NCBI RefSeq assembly: GCF_001449115.1 | Contig: NZ_LAIJ01000009.1 | Coordinates: 868,001 to 932,000 of the forward strand | Direction of reading: 5' to 3' | Length of the DNA stretch: 64,000 nucleotides | From: Occallatibacter gabretensis | GTDB lineage: Bacteria > Acidobacteriota > Terriglobia > Terriglobales > Acidobacteriaceae | Shown here: piece after piece, positions 1 through 8,231 of the stretch | Numbering within the stretch: position 1 is the first letter of the stretch | Layout of the letters: each line of letters begins with the position of its first letter | Program-made: the position numbers and the translations under genes | Notes under the pieces: generated by a model | The model's database searches: none | Seen by the model: only the letters and a program-made list of their open reading frames with translations | Told to the model about the DNA's origin: nothing

Positions 1-210
1 GAAGCTCTCGACGCCCTCGTCAAGCTCTCTCGCACAGAAGGCATCCTGCCCGCACTCGAATCCGCCCACGCCGTGGCCGAAGCTCTCGTGCTAGCTCCCA
101 GGCTCACCCCGCGTGACATACTGGTGGTGAACCTCTCCGGACGCGGCGACAAGGACATGGGCATCATCGCTCAGGAACTGCATCTGGACTCGCACCCGGG
201 GGAGGCCTAG
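1..210 (+). CDS. trpB: Tryptophan synthase beta chain, C-terminal end (partial)
   Basis: The window opens inside a reading frame whose last 69 residues match the end of the tryptophan synthase beta subunit, which joins indole to serine using PLP in the alpha2-beta2 complex. The visible segment has the typical [12 protein letters not shown] stretch and the NLSGRGDKD motif near the C-terminus, and ends at a TAG at 208-210. The gene for the alpha partner starts 11 nt downstream, as in most trp operons. The start and the PLP lysine lie outside the window. Confidence 0.95.
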   Translation, partial: EALDALVKLSRTEGILPALESAHAVAEALVLAPRLTPRDILVVNLSGRGDKDMGIIAQELHLDSHPGEA

Positions 211-220
211 TTCTCAGCCG

Positions 221-1030
221 ATGCCGATCAAGTTCCAATCTAAGCCGGGCCTCGTCATCTATCTCACCGCTGGCGACCCATCGTTAGAAGCCACCCACGC
301 CATTGCTCTCGAAGCCATTGACGCCGGCGCTGACGTCATCGAGCTCGGCGTCCCTTTCAGCGATCCTCTCGCCGACGGCCCCGTAATTCAGCGTGCTTCT
401 GAGCGCGCCCTCGCACGTGGCACCACGCTTAAAGATGTCCTCGTCCTGGCCAAACAAATCCGCACCGCCCGCCCGCAAGCTGGCCTCGTCATCTTCACGT
501 ATCTCAATCCCATCCTGCGCTACGGCCTCGCGAAATTCGCGGACGATGCCAAAGCCGCCGGAGCTGACGGCGTCCTCGTCACCGACATCATCGTGGAAGA
601 AGCCTCAGACGCAACCTCGAATCTGCTCGCCGAGCTCGACCGCGTCTCGCTCGCGCCCATCTTTCTCGCCGCGCCCACCAGCCCCGACGACCGCCTCGAA
701 GCTATCGCCGCACACAGCAAGGGTTTCATCTACGCCATCTCCCGCACCGGCATCACCGGCAAGCAACAGAGTCTCACCGGCGACGCGCAGTCTCTCGTCG
801 CCCGTATCCGTCGATGGAGCACGCTGCCTGTGGCCGTAGGATTTGGCATCTCAAACGCCACGCATGTGGCGCAGGTAGCAGAGTTCGCCGATGCGGCGGT
901 CATTGGCAGCGCGATTGTGGAGCTGATCGAGCGGTCCGCTCCGGAAGATAAATCCGGCCACGCGCAAGCAGCTGCCGTTGCCCGATTTATCAAGGGTCTG
1001 CGCCAACCCGAAGCGGCGCTGACCCGGTAA
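221..1030 (+). CDS. trpA: Tryptophan synthase alpha chain
   Basis: 269 aa, the normal length for TrpA, a TIM barrel that cleaves indole-3-glycerol phosphate and channels indole to TrpB. The two catalytic acids are in place: Glu41 in IELGVPFSDP and Asp52 in DPLADGP (equivalents of E. coli Glu49 and Asp60). The phosphate-binding loop GFGISNATH is near residues 208-216. It starts 11 nt after the trpB stop, so the two are almost certainly co-transcribed. No fusion or truncation is seen. Confidence 0.97.
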   Translation: MPIKFQSKPGLVIYLTAGDPSLEATHAIALEAIDAGADVIELGVPFSDPLADGPVIQRASERALARGTTLKDVLVLAKQIRTARPQAGLVIFTYLNPILRYGLAKFADDAKAAGADGVLVTDIIVEEASDATSNLLAELDRVSLAPIFLAAPTSPDDRLEAIAAHSKGFIYAISRTGITGKQQSLTGDAQSLVARIRRWSTLPVAVGFGISNATHVAQVAEFADAAVIGSAIVELIERSAPEDKSGHAQAAAVARFIKGLRQPEAALTR

Positions 1031-1121
1031 AAACAATCAACGCTCACGCTGAACTGTATTTCAACTTCCGTTCCGCGCCTATGTGCGAAGCATCGCGCAT
1101 AGGCGCTTATTGAGGACAAGC

Positions 1122-1466
1122 ATGACGCTCGAAGAACTGCGGAAACGCATCGATGAACTGGATCAGCAACTCGTAGCCGCGCTCAATGAGCGCGCCAAGG
1201 CCGCCATTCTCGTTGGCCATCTCAAAGCCGCCACTTCGCTGCCGGTCTATGAGCCGGCACGCGAGAAACTGGTCCTCCAGAATGTGCGTTCGCACAACAA
1301 CGGCCCGTTACCGGACGTTGAGCTCACGCACATCTACGAGCGCATCATCGACGTTATGCGCGCCCTCCAGCGGAACGAGTTGGCTTCCGAAAGAAATGCC
1401 CAGGCACAAAAGGGAACTGGGCCCGCCACCGGCGCACAGGCGCCTGAGACAGGGAACAAGCAATGA
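1122..1466 (+). CDS. aroQ: Chorismate mutase, AroQ class
   Basis: 114 aa, all-helical AroQ-type chorismate mutase, which converts chorismate to prephenate for Phe and Tyr. The N-terminus LRKRIDELDQQLVAALNERA and the motif ARE-K-VLQNVR are typical of the family. I chose the ATG at 1122, preceded by GAGGACAAG, over an upstream in-frame GTG at 1083 that would add 13 unconserved residues. The last about 25 residues are Ala/Gly/Gln-rich and look like a disordered tail. The stop overlaps the start of the next gene by 4 nt (ATGA), indicating translational coupling with DAHP synthase. In some bacteria these two activities form a complex or a fusion, so physical interaction is possible but not shown. 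Confidence 0.92.
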   Translation: MTLEELRKRIDELDQQLVAALNERAKAAILVGHLKAATSLPVYEPAREKLVLQNVRSHNNGPLPDVELTHIYERIIDVMRALQRNELASERNAQAQKGTGPATGAQAPETGNKQ

Positions 1467-2479
1467 TCGTAGCAATGCAGGAAAGCGCAACCGAAGAGCA
1501 GATCGACAATGTCATCGAGGTTATGACAGAAGCCGGCGTGGGCGTCCATCGCACCACCGGCTCCTCGCAAACCATCCTCGCCGGCGTCGGCCCCACCGCC
1601 AAGGTCGATCTCGCCCAGTTTGAAAACATGCCGGGCGTCGAGCACGTCCATCGCATCAGCTCGCCTTACAAGCTCGCTGGCCGCGGCTTCCGCCCGGAAG
1701 GCACCATCGTCGAGTTCCGCAACGGCGTCAAAATCGGCGGCGAGCAGGTCGCCGTCATGGCCGGGCCTTGCTCGATTGAAAATAGGGACCAGATATTCGA
1801 AACCGCCCGCCGCGTCAAACTCGCCGGCGGCAGCTTCCTTCGCGGCGGAGCCTTCAAGCCCCGCTCCTCACCCTATGCCTTCCAGGGCCTCGGCATCCCC
1901 GGCCTTCGGCTCATGCGCGAAGCCGCAGACGCGCACGGCCTGCTCGTCGTCAGTGAAGTCATGGAAATCTCGCAGATCGAACCCATGTTTTCACTCGTCG
2001 ATCTCTTCCAGGTCGGCGCGCGCAACATGCAGAACTTCAATCTGCTCCGCGAACTCGGCCAGTTCCGCAAGCCTGTTCTGCTCAAGCGTGGCCACGCCGC
2101 CACCATCGAAGAGCTTCTCCTCGCCAGCGAGTACATTCTCTCCGGCGGCAACTACGACGTGATCCTCTGCGAGCGCGGCATCCGCACCTTCGAGACAGCC
2201 ACGCGCAACACCATGGACATCTCAGCCATTCCCGTCGTCAAAAAGCTCTCGCACCTGCCCATGGTCGGCGACCCCTCGCACGGCACAGGCCGCCGCGATA
2301 TGGTGGCTCCACTGGCACGCGCCGCCGTAGCCGCTGGGGCCGACGCCATCATCGTTGAAGTCCACCCCAACGCCGACAAGGCCGCATCCGACGCCGCACA
2401 AACGCTCTTCCCCGATCAGTTCGACAAGCTCATGAGTGAGCTCAAGATCATCGCAGCCGCCGTCGGCCGCACGATGTAA
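1463..2479 (+). CDS. aroF: 3-deoxy-7-phosphoheptulonate (DAHP) synthase, type I-beta
   Basis: 338 aa. It condenses phosphoenolpyruvate and erythrose 4-phosphate in the first step of the shikimate pathway. Residues 1 to about 70 form the small ferredoxin-like regulatory domain found on Thermotoga-type enzymes (MIVAMQESATEEQI start). The barrel follows with AGPCSIEN, the KPRSSPYAFQGLG loop, the GARNMQNF motif, the metal-site Cys in ILCERGIRTFE, and DPSHGTGRR. It is coupled by an ATGA overlap to chorismate mutase, and a terminator-like hairpin follows. The ferredoxin-like domain suggests feedback control by an aromatic amino acid; which one cannot be told from sequence. Confidence 0.96.
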   Translation: MIVAMQESATEEQIDNVIEVMTEAGVGVHRTTGSSQTILAGVGPTAKVDLAQFENMPGVEHVHRISSPYKLAGRGFRPEGTIVEFRNGVKIGGEQVAVMAGPCSIENRDQIFETARRVKLAGGSFLRGGAFKPRSSPYAFQGLGIPGLRLMREAADAHGLLVVSEVMEISQIEPMFSLVDLFQVGARNMQNFNLLRELGQFRKPVLLKRGHAATIEELLLASEYILSGGNYDVILCERGIRTFETATRNTMDISAIPVVKKLSHLPMVGDPSHGTGRRDMVAPLARAAVAAGADAIIVEVHPNADKAASDAAQTLFPDQFDKLMSELKIIAAAVGRTM

Positions 2480-2493
2480 ACAAAATCCAGGTA

Positions 2494-2545
2494 CCCCACC
2501 CTCGGCGCGTCCTTGTTTTTGCGCCCAGGGTGGGATTTCTTATCT
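2494..2545 (+). terminator. Intrinsic terminator-like hairpin after DAHP synthase
   Basis: CCCACCCT (about 2495-2502) pairs with AGGGTGGG (about 2527-2534) and is followed by ATTTCTTATCTT. It lies between the DAHP synthase stop and tyrA, so tyrA may have its own promoter or depend on read-through. Confidence 0.6.
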
Positions 2546-2587
2546 TCCGTTCTTCTTCATTCGCCTTCCGCTATCATTAACCCACCC

Positions 2588-3448
2588 ATGATCTCCCGCA
2601 TAGCCATCCTTGGCACCGGCCTTTTAGGCGCATCCACAGGCCTCGCCCTGCGCGCCTCCGGCTTTTCCGGCTCCATCACCGGCTGGAACCGCAGCAAAGA
2701 AGGCGGACAAACAGCACTCGATCTCGGCGCCATCGACTCCATCGCGTCTGACGCCATCGCCGCCGCGCTTGAGGCGCAGGTCATCGTCCTCGCCCCGCCC
2801 ATCTTCGCCACGCTCGATCTCATGGAACAGCTCGCCCCCGCGCTCACACCCGACCATCTCATCACCGATGTCGGCAGCACCAAAGCGCAGATCGCAGCAG
2901 CCGCAGCCCGCCTCTATAACGCACCCGGCAAACCGGCATTCCTTCCCGGTCATCCCATGGCCGGCAAAGAGCGAGGCGGAGCCGAGTACGCCGACGGCGC
3001 TCTCTTCCGCAATGCCGTCTGGATCTTCACCGACGACCCAGCCGCGCAGCGCACACCACAGGCCACCGAGCATGTTGAAGACTGGCGCAACCTCGTGGTC
3101 GCCATGGGCTCACGCATCCTCGATCTCGACCCCGTCCGCCACGACGATCTCGTCGCCTGGGTCAGCCATCTGCCGCAATTCACAGCCACGGCTCTCAGCG
3201 CATTGCTGGAAGAGGAAGTCGGCGACGCACCCGAGCTCAAAGACGTCGGCGGCCGCGGCCTGCGTGAGATGACGCGTCTCGGCGCAAGTCCCTTCTCCAT
3301 GTGGCGCGACATCGCTCACACAAACTCCGCCGCCATCGAGCGCGCCCTCCTCAAGCTCGAGCAGCACCTCGCCCACATCCGCGAAAATCTCCGCACTCCC
3401 GGACTCCGCGACGAATTCGACCAGGCCAACAACTTCCGCAGAGAGTAA
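2588..3448 (+). CDS. tyrA: Prephenate dehydrogenase
   Basis: 286 aa. NAD(P)-dependent oxidative decarboxylation of prephenate (or arogenate) for tyrosine synthesis. The N-terminal Rossmann motif is IAILGTGLLGAS (residues 4-15), followed by VGSTKAQI, the PGHPMAGKE motif that carries the catalytic His, and an all-helical C-terminal dimerisation domain. The ATG at 2588 puts the nucleotide-binding strand at the extreme N-terminus, as expected; an upstream in-frame start at 2513 would run through the terminator hairpin and is rejected. There is no ACT domain, so feedback control by Tyr would have to act on the core. It closes an aromatic amino acid block with trpBA, aroQ and aroF. Confidence 0.95.
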   Translation: MISRIAILGTGLLGASTGLALRASGFSGSITGWNRSKEGGQTALDLGAIDSIASDAIAAALEAQVIVLAPPIFATLDLMEQLAPALTPDHLITDVGSTKAQIAAAAARLYNAPGKPAFLPGHPMAGKERGGAEYADGALFRNAVWIFTDDPAAQRTPQATEHVEDWRNLVVAMGSRILDLDPVRHDDLVAWVSHLPQFTATALSALLEEEVGDAPELKDVGGRGLREMTRLGASPFSMWRDIAHTNSAAIERALLKLEQHLAHIRENLRTPGLRDEFDQANNFRRE

Positions 3449-3481
3449 TTCCAGCTGCAATGTTTTCGTTTTTAGACGAAT

Positions 3482-3946
3482 ATGACTATGTACGAAATCC
3501 AACGCTACCAAACTGAAGAGGGGAAAATCCTCTTCACGGAGTGGCTTCGCAATTTACGCAATTTTGTCGCACGAGCAGCCATTGACCGTCGAATCCTACG
3601 CACGCGCCGTGCAATGTTGGCGCGATTGGCAAAGGAGGAAAGCAGAATGAGAAGTCAGAGTAATGACGACGCCATGGCCGAAATCTTTATAAAAGAACCC
3701 GAATATGCTCTGTATCTCCTCAATGACATCCTCAAGGACGGCGATCAGGCCGAGTTGCTTATCATGCTTCGCATCATGGCCAAGGCCTTCGGCGGCATCC
3801 AGAAAATCGCCGAAGAGACCGGCTTGAACCCGACTCAGCTCTATCGCACGCTTTCCAGCCACGGCAATCCGGAGTTTCGCAGCCTCGCGGCCATTCTCAA
3901 AGCCATGGGTCTGCGGCTCGCTGTGGAGCGCGTAGAAGCCGCCTGA
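3482..3946 (+). CDS. HigB-like toxin remnant fused in frame to HigA-like antitoxin
   Basis: 154 aa. Residues 1 to about 40 (MYEIQRYQTEEGKILFTEWL and the following RARAAID-like segment) match the N-terminus of the RelE/HigB-type 'addiction module killer' toxins. The rest of that toxin, including its catalytic half, is missing. From Met56 the protein is a full-length antidote of the matching family: about 100 aa with the helix-turn-helix GGIQKIAEETGLNPTQLYRTL and the ending NPEFRSLAAILKAMGLRL. A strong Shine-Dalgarno AAAGGAGG (3631-3638) sits before the internal ATG at 3647, so the antitoxin can be made alone. The simplest reading is an internal deletion that removed the toxic part of a HigBA operon and left the DNA-binding antitoxin intact. 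It is possibly still an autoregulator or an anti-addiction protein. Confidence 0.8.
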   Translation: MTMYEIQRYQTEEGKILFTEWLRNLRNFVARAAIDRRILRTRRAMLARLAKEESRMRSQSNDDAMAEIFIKEPEYALYLLNDILKDGDQAELLIMLRIMAKAFGGIQKIAEETGLNPTQLYRTLSSHGNPEFRSLAAILKAMGLRLAVERVEAA

Positions 3947-3963
3947 CGCAACCATCATCGCGT

Positions 3964-6009
3964 CTACCCCTTCTGCGCCTGCAGCTCCAGCAGAATCGCC
4001 GCCCCATGCGGATCCAGGTTCACCGCGGAAGCCCGCCCGTTGTTTTCCTTCAGAATCGAGGCACACAGGCTCAGTCCAAGACTCGCTGCATCCCCGTTCT
4101 GCCCCAGCATCGGGCGCATATCCGCAAAGGGATCAAAAGCCCGCGCCGGATCCTCAAAGCTCGCGCCGCTATGCGCCACCAGAATCTGCACATGGCTGCC
4201 TTCCGCCGTCGCTTCCAGCCGAACGCTGCGTCCGTTGTTTGTGCTTGCCTCCACCGCCGCAATGGCAAACTGCAGGCTATGCAGCACCACCTGCCGCAGC
4301 GGCTGCGGCTGGCACATCACGCGTGGCAAATCTGCCGCCACATCACACCGGAACTCGATCGACCGCCGCTGAAACTCCGGTCGATACAGCCGCTCCATAT
4401 CGGTCAGCAACTCCGTCACGGAAACCGCCGCAAGCTGCGCGCCCGGCGGACGAACCACCCGCTGCAGGCTTTCAAGCGTTGAGCGCATCGTCCGCGCCCC
4501 GGAGAGAATCGCATCCATGCCCTTCCGCTCCGATTGATCCAGATGCTTCGAATCCGCAAGCAGCGAGGCATAGCCAAGAATCACCGTCAGTGGATTGTGC
4601 AGCTGCTGTGACACGCTTCCGGCAAGCTGTCCCACCACGGCAAACTTCTCCGCATCAATCAGTTGCTCCTGCATGTTCGTCATTCCACGCACCGCCTGCA
4701 GCCGTGCTGTCAACAGCTCCACAGGTAGCAGATCATCGGCTGCCAGGGGCTCGCCGCGCCGCATCCCGGCCAGCAGCAGCGCGCCCTCTGCGCCGGAAGA
4801 TCCCCGCATCGGAACAGCCAGGGCAGAAGTAAAGTGCAGGCGGCGAAGTTCGTCGCCGGGGCTGAGCAACGGCCCCAGATCCAGCTGAACCGTCTGTGCG
4901 CCTTCTACCGCCAGGGGATTCGCTCCAACAGCCAGAAAACCATCTGGCGGAATCCGCCGCGCCAACGCATCCAGTGCCGCTATAGTCGCTCGGTCCAGGC
5001 CCACTGAGCCATTGATCCGGTAGGCTCCGCTCGGCTGCTGCCACAGCATAGCCACCTGGGCAAACCGGCTGTTTTCGGCCACCTGCTCGCAGATGAGTAC
5101 AGCATCGTGATCCAGCTCCTCCACCCGCCTGCGCGAGAACGCCAGCGTGGAGTAGGCCTCCATCTCTCGCCTTGCGCGCCGCTCGCGTTCCGCAGCAGTA
5201 CGATTCATCGCGAGCTGATCCTCCAGCGCCAGCAGAATCAAGCCCAGCGCGGCCACTACCTTACCCATCACCACGCATTGGTTAATCACCAGCACCAGCT
5301 CCGGATGCCGGGCAATGAACGGATAATGAATCGTCAGGCTCAGCGACCAGGCCGCGAAACCCAGTGCGCCAAGCACCACGCTGGGAGAAAACCGCCGGCC
5401 CAGCAGAATCAGCAGCAGCGCGGTCATGAAGTGCGCCGCGCACTCAGAAAAGGTCAGCAGCGTCCCCGGCCCAAGTTGGACGTAAATGAAGGCGGCGCGC
5501 ACGACCATAAAGCCACAGATCAGCGGAATAACCGCGCGTGGAACCGGGCGTTTCTCGTCCAGTTTTAGAGCCCACACCAGCGCAATCGCAGAGGAACACA
5601 CCGCAAGTGCTGGAAGTACGAATATGTAGGAGCCATACGGTGGCTGCTGGCGCAGTACCCCGTCATAGATCACCGCATAAATCACCACCGGCAGCAGGAA
5701 CAGAATCGCCAGTGGCAGCCGAAAGCGGCCTATGTATACATGTGCCGGAGCCAGGGACATGACAAAGAGCACCGCGCCCACCTGGATCGACACCATTCCC
5801 GCTGCCGCCAGCCACGGATGCAGGTGCTCGTTCGAGAAGTTCCAGAGAATAAGCCCGTCGTAATGCTGAGCCATGCGCACCAGTGCCAGCAAAAACCCGA
5901 AAAACCATAGCAGCGTGCGCCGGTCATGAAAGCGCGCTGCAAGGTACGCGAGGCTCGGCAGGAGCAGAAGCGTCAGTGCAAATGCCGGGATCTGGTAATG
6001 TTCGTGCAT
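3964..6009 (-). CDS. Membrane sensor histidine-kinase-like protein with altered catalytic motifs
   Basis: 681 aa. About eight or nine hydrophobic helices occupy residues 1-265, followed by a short coiled region, a GAF-like domain (about 285-440), a HisKA-like dimerisation helix pair (about 455-520) and an HATPase-like domain (about 555-680). The fold-level sequence GQLAGSVS-NPLTVILGYASLL is clear. However, the phospho-acceptor His position is Gln468 (QQLHNPL instead of HExxNPL), the N-box Asn is Phe581 (HSLQFAIAA), and the D-box Asp is His613 (VAHSGAS). The protein is therefore probably a pseudokinase or works by a different mechanism. No response regulator gene is adjacent. The neighbouring secreted-protein gene is divergent, about 110 nt away. 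Confidence 0.85.
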   Translation of the reverse strand: MHEHYQIPAFALTLLLLPSLAYLAARFHDRRTLLWFFGFLLALVRMAQHYDGLILWNFSNEHLHPWLAAAGMVSIQVGAVLFVMSLAPAHVYIGRFRLPLAILFLLPVVIYAVIYDGVLRQQPPYGSYIFVLPALAVCSSAIALVWALKLDEKRPVPRAVIPLICGFMVVRAAFIYVQLGPGTLLTFSECAAHFMTALLLILLGRRFSPSVVLGALGFAAWSLSLTIHYPFIARHPELVLVINQCVVMGKVVAALGLILLALEDQLAMNRTAAERERRARREMEAYSTLAFSRRRVEELDHDAVLICEQVAENSRFAQVAMLWQQPSGAYRINGSVGLDRATIAALDALARRIPPDGFLAVGANPLAVEGAQTVQLDLGPLLSPGDELRRLHFTSALAVPMRGSSGAEGALLLAGMRRGEPLAADDLLPVELLTARLQAVRGMTNMQEQLIDAEKFAVVGQLAGSVSQQLHNPLTVILGYASLLADSKHLDQSERKGMDAILSGARTMRSTLESLQRVVRPPGAQLAAVSVTELLTDMERLYRPEFQRRSIEFRCDVAADLPRVMCQPQPLRQVVLHSLQFAIAAVEASTNNGRSVRLEATAEGSHVQILVAHSGASFEDPARAFDPFADMRPMLGQNGDAASLGLSLCASILKENNGRASAVNLDPHGAAILLELQAQKG

Positions 6010-6121
6010 GGGGACGAGAACAACTCCATTGTGTCATCCGAGGGGCTTGAATCACGCGATCTTCCATGGACGCGGTCCCGTGCGTCTAACAATATAGGGA
6101 CAGACTGCAACTGCTCCCGAA

Positions 6122-7033
6122 ATGAGGAATCAGCCAGGAATGACTCAGATCAAATCATGGTCGGCAGCAATGCTCGCTGGCATGCTGATGATCGGCGCAT
6201 CTTCGGTGCGCTGTGCCGCACAGGAAAAAGACAGCTTTACACCCATGGCGCTCGATGCCGGCTTTGGCCCCATGGACATCACGGCGCCCACCACGCCTGC
6301 CGACGAAATCATTAAAAAATTCGCCGCCAGGGAATCCGAGTTCCAGCAGGCTCTCAATCACTATACCTATCGCCGCGTCGCCCGCGTACAGGAGGTCGAT
6401 GACGACAACAAGGTCTCCGGCGAATACTACCAGGTAGATGACGTCATCTTCACCGACGATGGACGCCGTACCGAGCACACCATCTTCGCGCCCGAGAGCT
6501 CCCTCAAGCAGGTCATCATGTCCCCCTCTGACATGCAGGACATCCAGAAGGGCTATCCCTTCGTCCTCACCGCTGAGGAGATCGGCCAATACGACATCAA
6601 GTACGTCGGCCGCCAGAAGGTCGACGACATCAGCTGTTACGTCTTTGAAGTGAGCCCGAAGCAGATCGTCAAAGGTCACCGCTACCTGCTCGGCCGCATC
6701 TGGGTCGACGCCGATGAACTTCAGATCGTCGTCACCAACGGCCGCATGGTTCCCGACGACACCCGCAAGGGCAGCGAAGACTTACACCCGCCCTTCATGA
6801 CCTGGCGTCAGCAAATCGACGGCCATTACTGGTTCCCCGTTTATACCCGGGCTGAAGGCATCCTGCACTTCGCCGGGGGTCACGGCGCCATGGCTCAGGA
6901 CGTCCACATCCGCGACATCATCAAATACACCGACTACAAGCGCTTCGGCTCAACCATCCGTATCATCTCAGGCGGCGAAGCCCCCGACCCCAACCAGAAC
7001 CAGCAGCAACAGCAACCGAAAAAGCCGCAATAA
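6122..7033 (+). CDS. Exported protein, possible LolA/outer-membrane lipoprotein-sorting-like fold
   Basis: 303 aa. An N-terminal signal peptide ends near SSVRCAAQ (about residues 28-34). The mature part begins with a helix (DEIIKKFAARESEFQQALNH), then alternating beta-strand-like segments such as YTYRRVARVQEV, ISCYVFEVSP and GRIWVDADELQIV, and ends in a Gln/Pro-rich tail. This pattern resembles acidobacterial proteins loosely similar to LolA or 'outer membrane lipoprotein-sorting protein'. I do not recognise a specific function. An alternative start is the in-frame ATG at 6140, giving MTQIKSW. The coding sequence looks intact and has normal GC for the window. Confidence 0.75.
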   Translation: MRNQPGMTQIKSWSAAMLAGMLMIGASSVRCAAQEKDSFTPMALDAGFGPMDITAPTTPADEIIKKFAARESEFQQALNHYTYRRVARVQEVDDDNKVSGEYYQVDDVIFTDDGRRTEHTIFAPESSLKQVIMSPSDMQDIQKGYPFVLTAEEIGQYDIKYVGRQKVDDISCYVFEVSPKQIVKGHRYLLGRIWVDADELQIVVTNGRMVPDDTRKGSEDLHPPFMTWRQQIDGHYWFPVYTRAEGILHFAGGHGAMAQDVHIRDIIKYTDYKRFGSTIRIISGGEAPDPNQNQQQQQPKKPQ

Positions 7034-7122
7034 ATATTGCCACGCATTTGTGAACGTGTTGGCACGTGGCTGCGTCCTTTTTCCTGTTGGGATCAATTTC
7101 GACACTGGAATGTAAAGAAACC

Positions 7123-7572
7123 ATGCGCCAGATTCTTCTTTCCGCCTGCCTTCTGCTGACATTCGCGGCTCCGGCTGCGATTGCAGCGCAAAGCCCTCCG
7201 CCTGCCTCGCAACTGCTCAACAAAATACCGCAGAATATTCTCGACGGCCTCGATGCCTTGCGGCATGACCAGCCCGATCAAGTGGAATCATCGTGGAAGA
7301 AGGGAGCACTGGCGAATCTGGACGGGATCAGCTTTAGCTTACGCAATACCAAAGATGAGCTTGGGGAATATCACGGCTTTGATTTGGTTTCCCTGCAGGA
7401 CATTTCTCCGCGCATTCGTGTGATTTACATTGCGCTGAACTATGAGCGCGGACCGCAGTTCAAGAAATTTGTGACGTACAGAAACAGCACAGGTTGGGTT
7501 GTGCTGGAGCCAATAATCAATTTGAACACTGCAGACATGGCATCCGTGCTCGCAGCCAGGCCGACGAACTGA
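7123..7572 (+). CDS. Small secreted hypothetical protein
   Basis: 149 aa. The ATG at 7123 (MRQILLSACLLLTFAAPAAIAA) gives a clean signal peptide; an in-frame GTG at 7066 would add 19 residues and spoil it. The mature domain of about 125 aa has no motif I recognise. It contains a conserved-looking acidic/aromatic stretch (GEYHGFDLVSLQDISPRIRV) followed by LNYERGPQFKKFVTYR, suggesting a small alpha/beta fold. It lies 89 nt after the LolA-like gene on the same strand and may share its transcript. Confidence 0.6.
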   Translation: MRQILLSACLLLTFAAPAAIAAQSPPPASQLLNKIPQNILDGLDALRHDQPDQVESSWKKGALANLDGISFSLRNTKDELGEYHGFDLVSLQDISPRIRVIYIALNYERGPQFKKFVTYRNSTGWVVLEPIINLNTADMASVLAARPTN

Positions 7573-7593
7573 CGCCTGTCTAGCCGTTTGCTC

Positions 7594-8217
7594 CTAATAA
7601 AACAAATACTTCCTCCACCGGTCATCCCCGCGCCCCAGCATCCGCATAATCTGCCTGCTCGTGTGCAGTGAAAACGCCCTGGGCTCTCGCATCAGCTTCA
7701 TATCGTCCAACTCATGCAGCATCCGGTTGCCCTTGCGCCGATTACATCCATGGCAGCACGCCACCAGATTCTCCCAGGTCGAATTCCCCCCGCGCGAACG
7801 CGGAATCACATGATCCAGCGTCAATTCATTCGACGGCAGCACCACGGCGCAGTACTGGCATGCATTGCGATCCCGCAGCAGAATATTCTTCCGTGAAAGC
7901 GCCCGTGTCTGGTGCGGAATCCGGCGATATTCAAGCAGGCGAATCACGGATGGCATCGCCACGCGGCTGCGCTGCGCATGCAGCATGAGCCCGTGTTCCT
8001 CTTCCGTGCGCGCAATACCCTTCAGCACCAGCACCAGCGCGCGCCGTGCCCCACAAATATTGATCGGCTCATACGATGCATTCAGCACCAGCACCGGCAT
8101 CTGCAGCATGTGGTTGGACTGCGCGGAGGTCACAACCTCGCCTACATGCGCCGCAGCCGCCACTCTGGCGATCGACTTCTGCTTCCGTGCATGAATCATG
8201 GCTTTTCCCAGCGACAT
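7594..8217 (-). CDS. HNH endonuclease family protein
   Basis: 207 aa. The C-terminal half is a standard HNH nuclease with zinc knuckle: CQYC, then [28 protein letters not shown]. The N-terminal half has the segment [21 protein letters not shown] seen in the widespread genomic HNH family of Acidobacteria, Actinobacteria and Cyanobacteria, usually of unknown role. It starts 14 nt after the comF-like gene on the same strand, so the two probably form an operon. There are no signs of an intron or intein. A housekeeping DNA-repair or processing role is plausible but unproven. Confidence 0.88.
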   Translation of the reverse strand: MSLGKAMIHARKQKSIARVAAAAHVGEVVTSAQSNHMLQMPVLVLNASYEPINICGARRALVLVLKGIARTEEEHGLMLHAQRSRVAMPSVIRLLEYRRIPHQTRALSRKNILLRDRNACQYCAVVLPSNELTLDHVIPRSRGGNSTWENLVACCHGCNRRKGNRMLHELDDMKLMREPRAFSLHTSRQIMRMLGRGDDRWRKYLFY

Positions 8218-8231
8218 CGGATGGCCCCTTC

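Noticed and set aside
7060..7076. TTGGCACGTGGCTGC upstream of the small secreted protein as a sigma-54 promoter
   Set aside because: The GG and GC are 9 nt apart instead of the strictly required 10.
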